The position numbers and the translations under genes were made by a program. From contig NZ_CP147518.1 in assembly GCF_037201965.1 (NCBI RefSeq), positions 7,371,001-7,435,000 of the forward strand: a DNA stretch of 64,000 nucleotides, written 5' to 3'. Position 1 is the first letter of the stretch; each line of letters opens with the position of its first letter. The notes below the pieces were generated by a model. It saw only the letters and a list, made by a program, of their open reading frames with translations, searched no databases and was not told the DNA's origin. Source of the stretch: Spirosoma sp. SC4-14 (GTDB taxonomy: Bacteria > Bacteroidota > Bacteroidia > Cytophagales > Spirosomataceae). Below are positions 9,178 to 17,338 of the stretch, in pieces.

Positions 9178-10467
9178 TTACATACAGCCCTTACGGCGCT
9201 TTAATTCATTGCTAACCAGAGTAAACTCCCGGCTACTCTGCCCAGCTATTGATTTATTTTCTTCGGCCCGTCGGAATAAATAAGGCATCACAGCTTCTAC
9301 AGGGCCATAGGGCACGTATTTAGCAACATTATAACCGGCATTGGCCAGATTATAGGAAATGTTGTCGCTCATACCCAGGAGTTGCGCAAAGTAGATATGC
9401 GGATCGTTAGGGGTAATACCCAGCCGCTTCATCTGCTGAATACAATACTGGCAACTATATTCATTGTGAGTACCGAGGCAAAACGATATGATATCACGGT
9501 TTTCCAGGCAAAAATCAATAGCAGCGTTAAAATCGCGATCTGTATCTTCTTTAGTTGCCTGAATAGGGTCCTGATATTCTTCTTCGTGCGAGCGAAGCCG
9601 TTCTTTTTCCAGATAAGCGCCACGAACTAGTTTAACGCCCAGAAAATAACCTTTTGCATGAGCCTCGTTTGCATCGCGACGCAAACGCTCCAGACTTTCC
9701 CAGCGATACATCTGATAGGTGTTGTAAACAACTGGTTGCTCATGGTTGTAGCGATCCATCATTTCATACGCCAGTGTATCGATTGTATCCTGAATCCAGC
9801 TTTCTTCGGCATCGATAAAAATCCGTACATGCCGTTCGTAGGCCCGGCGGCAAAGCGTATCAACGCGTTTCAGCACACTATCAAATTCAGCTTTCTGGTC
9901 CTTATTGAGCGAATCACCAATCTGAACAGCTTCCAGCAGTTCGGTTGAGGCAAGCCCTGTAATTTTGAATACAGAAAACGGAATATCGTTTGATTTACTG
10001 GCCCGATCGATGGTTCTAAGGATTTCCTGCGTGGTTTCATCGAAACTTTTTTCGGTTTCTTCGCCTTCTACCGAATAATCCAGAATAGTGCCAACATGAA
10101 CGCGGTGGAGCTGTTGTATTGTTTTCTCAGAATCCCGAATACTTTCCCCTCCACAGAATTGTTCAAAAATTGTGTTTTTTATAAGGAATTTAATGGGAAG
10201 ATGAAGTCTGAGGGCAATCTTTATGAAAAAAGTACCTAAATTTACCAGCCATCCTCGATTCATCAACGCAAATAACCAGTAAGTCTTTCTTAACTTGGAA
10301 TTCGACTGGGAAGAAAAAGCAATCGAAGTGTCCTCGAAAGAGACAGGCTTTAAATCAGCCGTACGCGGCCCAGCCTGAATTGAGCCATTGAACCGTTCGA
10401 CGGTCTCCGGCATTAGATTACTTCGGTTCGACATATCAGTGCTCCGTTCTGACGGTGCTACATCCAT
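9178..10467 (-). CDS. Proline dehydrogenase
   Basis: FAD enzyme that oxidises proline to pyrroline-5-carboxylate, the first step of proline catabolism. The 429-residue product is a stand-alone PRODH barrel, not a bifunctional PutA. The substrate and flavin motifs are visible: FLGVKLVRGAYLEKER, and near the C-terminus YVPYGPVEAVMPYLFRRAEEN with the paired arginines. The first 60-70 residues are variable, so the start is uncertain; MSNRSNLMPET, 11 codons in, is an alternative. It is divergent from the aroG-aroQ gene. Confidence 0.93.
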   Translation of the reverse strand: MDVAPSERSTDMSNRSNLMPETVERFNGSIQAGPRTADLKPVSFEDTSIAFSSQSNSKLRKTYWLFALMNRGWLVNLGTFFIKIALRLHLPIKFLIKNTIFEQFCGGESIRDSEKTIQQLHRVHVGTILDYSVEGEETEKSFDETTQEILRTIDRASKSNDIPFSVFKITGLASTELLEAVQIGDSLNKDQKAEFDSVLKRVDTLCRRAYERHVRIFIDAEESWIQDTIDTLAYEMMDRYNHEQPVVYNTYQMYRWESLERLRRDANEAHAKGYFLGVKLVRGAYLEKERLRSHEEEYQDPIQATKEDTDRDFNAAIDFCLENRDIISFCLGTHNEYSCQYCIQQMKRLGITPNDPHIYFAQLLGMSDNISYNLANAGYNVAKYVPYGPVEAVMPYLFRRAEENKSIAGQSSREFTLVSNELKRRKGCM

Positions 10468-10580
10468 AGCTTAGGTACGTGTTGGCTAACACGACCGAAA
10501 TATATAACGAAATTTCGGTCAATTAAGTTAAAAAAGCCAGCGCATCCAGCTATACAAACGAAAACAGTTTTAGACAAATA

Positions 10581-10636
10581 AAGGAACTAGCTTGACATAC
10601 AACTAGTTCCTTCTGCAAATATACTATAAATTTGCA
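10581..10636. promoter_or_regulatory. Two adjacent inverted repeats in the PRODH/aroG divergent promoter region
   Basis: AAGGAACTAG (10581-10590) pairs with CTAGTTCCTT (10603-10612) across 12 nt. Directly after it, TGCAAAT (10614-10620) pairs with ATTTGCA (10630-10636). Their position between two divergent metabolic genes suggests an operator or leader hairpins. No T-tract follows. Confidence 0.45.
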
Positions 10637-10687
10637 TCGAAAGTTCCCCATAGAGTATAGGTGATACTCGCAGATTAAGCGTTTAGT

Positions 10688-11791
10688 ATGAAAGTAGAAT
10701 TAGCCGTAGAGCCGCTTGGATCGTGGATTGAGACCAACGGCAAACCTCTGATCATCGCTGGCCCGTGCAGCGCCGAGACGGAAGATCAGTTAGTAGAAAC
10801 TGCCCGCCAGTTGAAAGAACTGGGTGCCGTTCATGTTATTCGTGCCGGTGTTTGGAAACCGCGCACCCGTCCAGGTAGCTTTGAAGGAATGGGCGAAGCC
10901 GCTCTTCCCTGGATTCAGCGCGCCAAAGCCGAAACGGGCCTTCCGTTTGCCGTTGAAGTAGCTACTCCTGAGCATATCGAACTGGCTCTGAAATATGGCG
11001 TTGATATTCTGTGGGTAGGTGCCCGCACTACTGTCAATCCGTTCAATGTACAGGAAATTGCCGATGCTCTACGGGGAGTTGATGTTCCTGTTCTGGTCAA
11101 AAACCCAGTTAATCCCGATCTGGCTTTGTGGGTAGGCGCTTTCGAGCGTATTGCCGGTGCCGGTATCAAAAAATTGGGAGCCATTCACCGTGGTTTTGCT
11201 ACGGGCGAATCCACAAAGTACCGTAATGTGCCGATGTGGCAGATGGCAATCGAACTGAAATCTATTTTCCCTCAGTTGCCCATCATTGGCGACCCAAGCC
11301 ACATGGCAGGTAAGCGCGCTTATCTGAACGAACTGGCTCAGATGGCGATGGACCTCAACTACGACGGTCTGATTGTTGAGTCGCACATCGATCCGGACAA
11401 CGCCTGGAGCGATGCCGCCCAGCAGCTTACCCCAGCCGCTTTTGGCGAAATGCTCGACCACCTGCAAATTCGTCAGGTTGAATCGCAAAACCTGGAGTTT
11501 CAGGGATTCATGGAGCAATCGCGCCGTAGCATCGATAATGTAGACCGTCAGATTGTTGAGATGCTGGCTGCCCGCATGGCCCTGGTTGAACGGCTGGCCG
11601 AATACAAGCGCGACAATAACGTAACGCTGTTCCAACCCGATCGTTGGAAAGAAATCCTGAAAACACGTACAGATCTGGGCACAAAACTCGGGTTGTATCC
11701 TGAATTAGTAGAGGAAATCTACAAGATTATCCACATGGAGTCGATCCGGAAACAGACCGAAATCATAAACAGCACTGTTCAGGGGGTATAA
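10688..11791 (+). CDS. Bifunctional DAHP synthase / chorismate mutase
   Basis: The N-terminal domain (about residues 15-260) is a type I-beta DAHP synthase, joining phosphoenolpyruvate and erythrose 4-phosphate at the start of the shikimate pathway. Motifs include IAGPCSAET, RAGVWKPRTRPGSFEG, KNPVNPDLALWVGA and GDPSHMAGKR. The C-terminal domain (about 275-365) is an AroQ-type chorismate mutase (SIDNVDRQIVEMLAARMALV, then helices). In this fusion the mutase domain is known to mediate feedback inhibition by prephenate or chorismate. The 367-residue length matches Bacteroidota homologues. It is followed by its own terminator. Confidence 0.95.
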   Translation: MKVELAVEPLGSWIETNGKPLIIAGPCSAETEDQLVETARQLKELGAVHVIRAGVWKPRTRPGSFEGMGEAALPWIQRAKAETGLPFAVEVATPEHIELALKYGVDILWVGARTTVNPFNVQEIADALRGVDVPVLVKNPVNPDLALWVGAFERIAGAGIKKLGAIHRGFATGESTKYRNVPMWQMAIELKSIFPQLPIIGDPSHMAGKRAYLNELAQMAMDLNYDGLIVESHIDPDNAWSDAAQQLTPAAFGEMLDHLQIRQVESQNLEFQGFMEQSRRSIDNVDRQIVEMLAARMALVERLAEYKRDNNVTLFQPDRWKEILKTRTDLGTKLGLYPELVEEIYKIIHMESIRKQTEIINSTVQGV

Positions 11792-11807
11792 ATTTAAAAT
11801 TCTGCCG

Positions 11808-11847
11808 AAAAAGGGGAATCGGGCTAAAATCCGGGTTCCCCTTTTTT
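11808..11847 (+). terminator. Intrinsic terminator after the DAHP synthase gene
   Basis: An 11-bp stem (AAAAAGGGGAA with TTCCCCTTTTT) is extended by an imperfect inner stem (CGG/CCG), and six T residues follow. Confidence 0.9.
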
Positions 11848-11886
11848 GTTGCTCTGCCTGCCCTTATTAGGCTAAAACGATAGTCC

Positions 11887-12840
11887 TCATTTCAGCTTTA
11901 GTTCCAGTATGGACTGATTGTATCCGGCAAAACAACCCAATCCGCCCTGAATATTGCCAGGAATGAGTACCGGTTCGGCAAAAGGATTGTTACGAACCCG
12001 GCGCTGGCGCACCACTGCCGACCAGTACTGGTAATAAGACCTCTCCACATTGTAAAGATTCATGGTTACGAATGCTTTTTTGTACTGCGCCATAAAAGGT
12101 AATTGCTGGTTAATCGTCGATCCGTTAAGATACGAACGTCCCGAAATAATCTCGCTCCCATCAATGCCCGCATCCGAAAAAACACCCCGATTGTCGTCGT
12201 CGAACGACAGATAAGTAAACTCTTCCCGTTCTGTATAGCCCGGATCGTTTGCACAGGAAGAACAATCGGTAATAAACCGAAATACCCCTAAAACCTGGTA
12301 ATAATTTGGTTCGCCCAACAGATCCTGCCAGCTAGCCCGAACAACATACCGTCGATTCTGCCCCGCCTGTATCGAATCGAACGTAATACGCTTCAGAGCT
12401 ACCGGCCCCGGTATCATACAACTGCTGGTTGCCCGTTCACCGGCAGCAGTCAACACTGTCAGCGTATAGGTTTTACCGACAACAATCGGCATAAAGGCGG
12501 TGCTGGCACTATAATAAGGCTGGCCATCGGCAAAATACCGAAGGCTTACGGAACGACTACCGTCCGATATGGTAACGGTGGCGTTTACTACATTTCCGGC
12601 ATTGGCTGCCGGTCCATCACTAGAGGAAAAGCCACCGATGCTGTCGCCTACAACGGTTCGGGAACGCGTTAATTTTACGGCTAATATGGTATCCTGGGGC
12701 GACAGGAAGCCACTCACTACTAGTTTCGACGAATCGGCTCCCAGTACACTCGGATCTACTTCGTTGCGTAAACTGCCACAGCCCAACAACCACCAGGCAA
12801 GCCCTACAAAAAAGCTCAGAATAGGTGCCATTGTCTTCAT
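11887..12840 (-). CDS. DUF4249 domain-containing lipoprotein
   Basis: 317-residue lipoprotein with the lipobox LLGC at about residues 18-21. The N-terminal strand pattern (KLVVSGFLSPQDTILAVKLTRS) and the later VNATVTISDG and GKTYTLTVLTAAG segments match DUF4249. Members typically sit beside a TonB-dependent receptor and are thought to be its surface partner, like SusD for SusC. That arrangement is seen here: the receptor gene ends 2 bp upstream on the same strand, so the two are co-transcribed and probably act together. The ligand is unknown. Confidence 0.88.
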   Translation of the reverse strand: MKTMAPILSFFVGLAWWLLGCGSLRNEVDPSVLGADSSKLVVSGFLSPQDTILAVKLTRSRTVVGDSIGGFSSSDGPAANAGNVVNATVTISDGSRSVSLRYFADGQPYYSASTAFMPIVVGKTYTLTVLTAAGERATSSCMIPGPVALKRITFDSIQAGQNRRYVVRASWQDLLGEPNYYQVLGVFRFITDCSSCANDPGYTEREEFTYLSFDDDNRGVFSDAGIDGSEIISGRSYLNGSTINQQLPFMAQYKKAFVTMNLYNVERSYYQYWSAVVRQRRVRNNPFAEPVLIPGNIQGGLGCFAGYNQSILELKLK

Positions 12841-12842
12841 GA

Positions 12843-15251
12843 TCAGAACTTGACGTTATAGCTAACCGACGGAACAATAGGAAATACCGAATAGCGAAAC
12901 AGCCCAATGCCCGATGTGCTGCCTGCTGACTGATCGACGGCTTCAAGCCGATAGAAATAGGGGTTACGTCGGTTATAGAGGTTGTAAACACTTACTTCCC
13001 AAGTGCGTTCATGATGCGCCTTCTGCTTATGAAACTGCACACTAACATCGAATCGATGGTAAGACTCGGCCCGAAAACTATTTTTCTGCGTCCCATAGTC
13101 ATCTACCGTTCGGCTATTCTGCAAAATTGTCTTAATTAATCCATCACCATCTCTACTGTTGCCGTAGAAAAACGATGTGCCGGGCCGGTATGCATCATAG
13201 CGCGCCACTGGAACGGTGAGGGCATTTCCGGTTCCATATACCCAGGTAGCCGACATCGTAGTTCGCTTATTCAGTTCATAAATACCGACAAGCGAAATAT
13301 CGTGCCGTCGATCATAACGCGGATAATAGGGTTTGCCATTGTTTAAATCGGCAAACTGCCACTGAGTCCAGGAGAGCGTATAGCCAATCCAACCCGAAAA
13401 GCGGCCTACTTTCTTTTGTAGTAGAAATTCAGCTCCATACGACCAACCTTTCCCGGCCGTAATGTTATCCTCCCAACGAACGCTGTTGGCCGCCGTGGGG
13501 TCATTGATCAACAGAAAACTAGCGCCTTCCTTATAGTTAATGATATTATGCATCGTTTTATAATAAGCCTCTACAGTCAGCGCCAATCCATTTTCGACAT
13601 AATCTTTTGCCAAACCAATCGCTATCTGCTGCGATTGCTGAGGTTTTACCCGATCGGTTGTCGGCACCCACAAATCGGTTGGTAGCCCAATGCCTGTATT
13701 CGAGAGCAAATGAACGTATTGATTCATGAGCGCATATGAGGCCTTAATGGAAAGGTTGGGTTTTAGTGTATATGCTCCCGACAATCGGGGTTCGGGCCTG
13801 GTATAGCTGACTGATTTCTGTTGAAAATGACTGATCCGAAGCCCACCATTAATATGCCACCGGCTAGACGGTCGCCAGGTATCTTCGGCATAAATACCCG
13901 ATTCGAGCACATCAATCGTATTTACGTTGCTGCTATACTGGCTGATTGCCGCATTTTGCAATACAACTGCGCTGGGGGTAAACCGATGATAGGTACTCTG
14001 AATACCAATCCGAACAGAATGAGCTGGCAAAGGATAATAATCGACATCGTACTTCAGCGAAAAATCCCGAATGCCGGAGTTATACTGAAGCGAGTAGAGC
14101 TGATTGTCGGTTGTGCCGAGTTCGGTTGATGCAATCTCAAATTTATAGTTACTAAAAATCAGCGATGCGTTCGAAAATAGTTTCTGATTGAACAAGTGAT
14201 TCCAGCGAAGGGTAGCCGTCGCATTTCCCCAACTTAAACCGGTATTTGTTTCAGCGGTTTTGTCGCGGGCATGAAATTTATCCCGACCAAAATAGCCACT
14301 CAAATAAAGCTTATCGGTCGAACTAAGCTCATAATTAGCTTTGGCATTCAGGTCATAGAAATAGTAACCGATCTTAGTCTGACCACGCGTTTCTGCATTG
14401 ATAAGCGGTGCCGCCAGAATGTCAAGATAAGTACGTCGGCCCGAAATCAGAAACGAACTCTTTTTATTTTTCGTCAATGGCCCTTCCAGCGTTAGCCGCG
14501 ACGAAATGAGGCCAATACCAGCCTCGCCATGCAGTTTTTCGCGATTGCCATCTTTCAGGTTCATCTCGATTACCGACGAAAGCCGCCCTCCAAAGCGAGC
14601 CGGAAATCCACCTTTTATCAATTCCACACTTTTAATGGCATCACCATTAAAAACAGAGAAAAACCCAAACAAATGGCTGGCATTATACACAACAGCATCG
14701 TCCAGAATAATCAGATTCTGATCAGGACCGCCACCCCGTACATAAATACCGGTTTGCCCTTCCGAGCCTTTCTGAACCCCTGGCATCAGTTGCAGCACTT
14801 TCAATACATCTTTCTCGCCCAGAAATGCCGGAATTTTTTTTATCTGCCTAATTGGAATATCAATAACGCTCATCTGCGCACTTTCACTCACTTTTTCGCC
14901 CGCAACGTCGGCTTTTACATCAACCTCTGCCAAGACCCGCCCCGGAGTCAAAAGCACATTTAGGGTTTGGCTCAAACGTCGAGTATGTGTATGGATTTCC
15001 GTTTCATACCCAACAAACGAATAAGCAAGCTGTACACTATCCTGCGCCGGTAATGTTAATGAATAGAAGCCATACGTATTGGTAGTTGTGCCCATGGTTG
15101 TGGCGGGCACATAGACACTGACGCCAATTAGTGCTTCCAGGCTCCCCGCTTCGCGTACATAACCACTAATTGTTATCCGGGAGTCGGTTTTTTGTGCGCA
15201 TACAGGCAGCAGAATGAAAAGACATAACAGCAATTGAAGACCTGCACGCAT
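12843..15251 (-). CDS. TonB-dependent outer membrane receptor with carboxypeptidase-like N-terminal domain
   Basis: 802-residue receptor. The ATG at 15251 gives a good signal peptide (MRAGLQLLLCLFILLPVCAQ); the frame extends 37 codons further upstream without a convincing start. A CarboxypepD_reg-like domain follows (about 25-105: ITISGYVREAGSLEALIGVSV). Then comes a plug domain (about 130-240, with GIYVRGGGPDQNLIILDDA and KGGFPARFGGRLSSVI) and a large barrel to the C-terminus, ending in Phe. It probably imports an unknown large ligand with energy from TonB. It forms an operon with the DUF4249 gene. Confidence 0.92.
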   Translation of the reverse strand: MRAGLQLLLCLFILLPVCAQKTDSRITISGYVREAGSLEALIGVSVYVPATTMGTTTNTYGFYSLTLPAQDSVQLAYSFVGYETEIHTHTRRLSQTLNVLLTPGRVLAEVDVKADVAGEKVSESAQMSVIDIPIRQIKKIPAFLGEKDVLKVLQLMPGVQKGSEGQTGIYVRGGGPDQNLIILDDAVVYNASHLFGFFSVFNGDAIKSVELIKGGFPARFGGRLSSVIEMNLKDGNREKLHGEAGIGLISSRLTLEGPLTKNKKSSFLISGRRTYLDILAAPLINAETRGQTKIGYYFYDLNAKANYELSSTDKLYLSGYFGRDKFHARDKTAETNTGLSWGNATATLRWNHLFNQKLFSNASLIFSNYKFEIASTELGTTDNQLYSLQYNSGIRDFSLKYDVDYYPLPAHSVRIGIQSTYHRFTPSAVVLQNAAISQYSSNVNTIDVLESGIYAEDTWRPSSRWHINGGLRISHFQQKSVSYTRPEPRLSGAYTLKPNLSIKASYALMNQYVHLLSNTGIGLPTDLWVPTTDRVKPQQSQQIAIGLAKDYVENGLALTVEAYYKTMHNIINYKEGASFLLINDPTAANSVRWEDNITAGKGWSYGAEFLLQKKVGRFSGWIGYTLSWTQWQFADLNNGKPYYPRYDRRHDISLVGIYELNKRTTMSATWVYGTGNALTVPVARYDAYRPGTSFFYGNSRDGDGLIKTILQNSRTVDDYGTQKNSFRAESYHRFDVSVQFHKQKAHHERTWEVSVYNLYNRRNPYFYRLEAVDQSAGSTSGIGLFRYSVFPIVPSVSYNVKF

Positions 15252-15472
15252 AGAAGCCGCAAAGAATAAAGATAAGAGCTGGATCGATGCTATAACGTTG
15301 GCCTGAGGAAGCACAAAACTAATCAATCTTTTCGTCGTAAAAGTCGTATGGAAGCCACTCACATTTACGATCGGCTATTCCGTCACATTTCGTATTCTGA
15401 CTAAACAAAACCACTGATTACAAGGTAATAGAGACAGAACCGACCCCTGGGCGACTAACTTCATAACGAACG

Positions 15473-16813
15473 ATGCTTGAATTCGATAAACTCTCACTCA
15501 ACATACCCGATACCAGAAAGCCACGCGTTGTAATTATTGGTGGAGGCTTTGGGGGCATGAATCTGGCCAAAAGCCTGCGAAATACCGATGTGCAGGTCGT
15601 ATTGTTTGATAAACAAAACTACAATGGTTTCTGGCCCTTACTTTATCAGGTGGCTACCGCAGGCCTGGAAGCCGACGCCATTGCCGAACCTTTTCGAAAA
15701 ATGTTCGAAGGGTATACCGATTTTCATTATAGAATGGTCCGGGTCAATCGGATTGATCCGGTGGCAAAAACCGTTACTACGCTCATTGGCGATTTGCACT
15801 ACGATTATCTGGTAATTGCCACCGGAGCCAGGTCTAACTTTTTTGGCAACGAGCAAATTCAGAAATACTCATTTCCGCTCAAAACGGTCCCTGAAGCACT
15901 TAATGTCCGCAGCCAGTTTCTGCAATGTTTTGAGCAGGCCAGCATTACCACCGATCCGGCCGAGCGCCAAAGTTTGCTAACCTTTGTTATTGCCGGGGCC
16001 GGTCCTACGGGTGTCGAAATGGCCGGATCACTGGCCGAAATGCGGAAACACGTTCTTCCGAACGACTACCCAGGGCTAGACTTTAGCCAGATGAAAATAT
16101 ACATCGTAGAAGGGCTAAGTAAAGTTTTACCACCTATGTCGGACGAAGCGGGCCAAAAAGCTCAACGCTATCTCGAAGACCTGGGTGTTATCATAAAACT
16201 AAACACACTCGTAGAATCGTATGATGGCGAAACAGTCACCTTCAAAGGCGGAGAACAAATTAAAACGCAGACGCTTGTGTGGGGTGCCGGTGTAACGGGT
16301 GCCCTGATCGATGGGATTCCAGCCAGTTCTATTGAAAAAGGCCGTATACTGGTCGATCCAATCAATCGCGTACAGGGTCTGACGGATGTATTCGCCATTG
16401 GCGACATTGCCTTCATGAAACTGGAAAAATACCCACGAGGTCATCCAGGCGTTGCCCAGCCAGCTATTCAACAAGGTGTTCATCTGGCAAAAAATCTGCG
16501 TAGGTTAATGAAAAACGAACCTACCGAGCCATTCGAATATTTCGACAAAGGTTCACTGGCTATTATTGGCCGCAGTCGGGCCGTTGCCGATCTGCCAGGT
16601 AATATTCACCTGGGCGGTTTTATAGCCTGGATAGCGTGGCTATTTGTCCACATCTGGTATCTGGTTGGTTTTCGAAGTAAACTAATTGTATTCAGCAACT
16701 GGCTATACCGGCTCTTTACCTACCAGCGTGGCACTCGAATCATTGTTCGGCCATTTGTGCGAAAAGACGATAAGGTTGGTCAGGAGATCATAATGAAAAA
16801 TGAAATGAGTTGA
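15473..16813 (+). CDS. Type II NADH dehydrogenase (NAD(P)/FAD-dependent oxidoreductase)
   Basis: Non-proton-pumping NADH:quinone oxidoreductase of the inner membrane. An N-terminal dinucleotide fold (VVIIGGGFGGMNLA, about 20-33) binds FAD. A second (FVIAGAGPTGVEMAGSLAEM, about 175-195) binds NADH. The FAD-end motif DVFAIGDIAF is present, as are AQPAIQQGVHLAKNL and two hydrophobic C-terminal segments (GGFIAWIAWLFVHIWYLVGF) that anchor it to the membrane. At 446 residues the length is typical. A 56-bp palindrome follows at once. Confidence 0.93.
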   Translation: MLEFDKLSLNIPDTRKPRVVIIGGGFGGMNLAKSLRNTDVQVVLFDKQNYNGFWPLLYQVATAGLEADAIAEPFRKMFEGYTDFHYRMVRVNRIDPVAKTVTTLIGDLHYDYLVIATGARSNFFGNEQIQKYSFPLKTVPEALNVRSQFLQCFEQASITTDPAERQSLLTFVIAGAGPTGVEMAGSLAEMRKHVLPNDYPGLDFSQMKIYIVEGLSKVLPPMSDEAGQKAQRYLEDLGVIIKLNTLVESYDGETVTFKGGEQIKTQTLVWGAGVTGALIDGIPASSIEKGRILVDPINRVQGLTDVFAIGDIAFMKLEKYPRGHPGVAQPAIQQGVHLAKNLRRLMKNEPTEPFEYFDKGSLAIIGRSRAVADLPGNIHLGGFIAWIAWLFVHIWYLVGFRSKLIVFSNWLYRLFTYQRGTRIIVRPFVRKDDKVGQEIIMKNEMS

Positions 16814-16819
16814 TCATCA

Positions 16820-16875
16820 GCCATTATTAATGAATAAGGAACCTCAATTGAGGTTCCTTATTCATTAATAATGGC
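16820..16875. terminator. 56-bp perfect palindrome between convergent genes
   Basis: The two 28-nt halves are exact reverse complements with no loop (centre CCTCAATTGAGG at 16842-16853). It begins 6 bp after the dehydrogenase stop and ends 4 bp before the stop of the opposite gene, so it most likely terminates both transcripts. Confidence 0.85.
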
Positions 16876-16879
16876 CCGC

Positions 16880-17068
16880 TTACCATCTTCCATAACCTCC
16901 GTTAGGGCGCGGAGGAGCTGGGTGATTATAGCGATTATAATGATGATGATGGTTATAACGGCCACCATACCCATAGCGATTGGTGCTATAGTAAGCAGGA
17001 CCACACCCAGCTACAGCTATTATCAGCAAAAGGGCGGCAACGTACCCGAGCAATTTCTGCGTTTTCAT
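16880..17068 (-). CDS. Small Gly/Tyr/His-rich lipoprotein
   Basis: 62 residues from the ATG at 17068. The signal peptide MKTQKLLGYVAALLLIIAVAGC ends in a good lipobox (AVAGC, Cys22). The mature 40 residues are almost only Gly, Tyr, Asn, His, Arg and Pro, with a run of four histidines. Such short YG/H-rich lipoproteins are common in Cytophagales and have no known role; metal binding is a guess. An earlier in-frame start seven codons upstream is less likely. Confidence 0.7.
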   Translation of the reverse strand: MKTQKLLGYVAALLLIIAVAGCGPAYYSTNRYGYGGRYNHHHHYNRYNHPAPPRPNGGYGRW

Positions 17069-17338
17069 AACATATACTGTTTTAACCAATTCATAGGTTA
17101 GAAGTATACCAACGACTTAGGTTTAACACAATGGAATTAACACTCAATTAAAGTTTTGCCGCCACCTATGCTTCCAGAAAGTAATTCCGGCTAAAAACGT
17201 TTGCTTTAAATTGGCGTTTAATTAAACAAGGCCCTTGGCTAAGAGCGCTGTTGCCACTATTTTTAGTTTTCGTAGAAACTGGGGCATAGCCCTTTCCTCA
17301 AAATGTATCATCAATAATACATTCATACTTTTTCCAGA

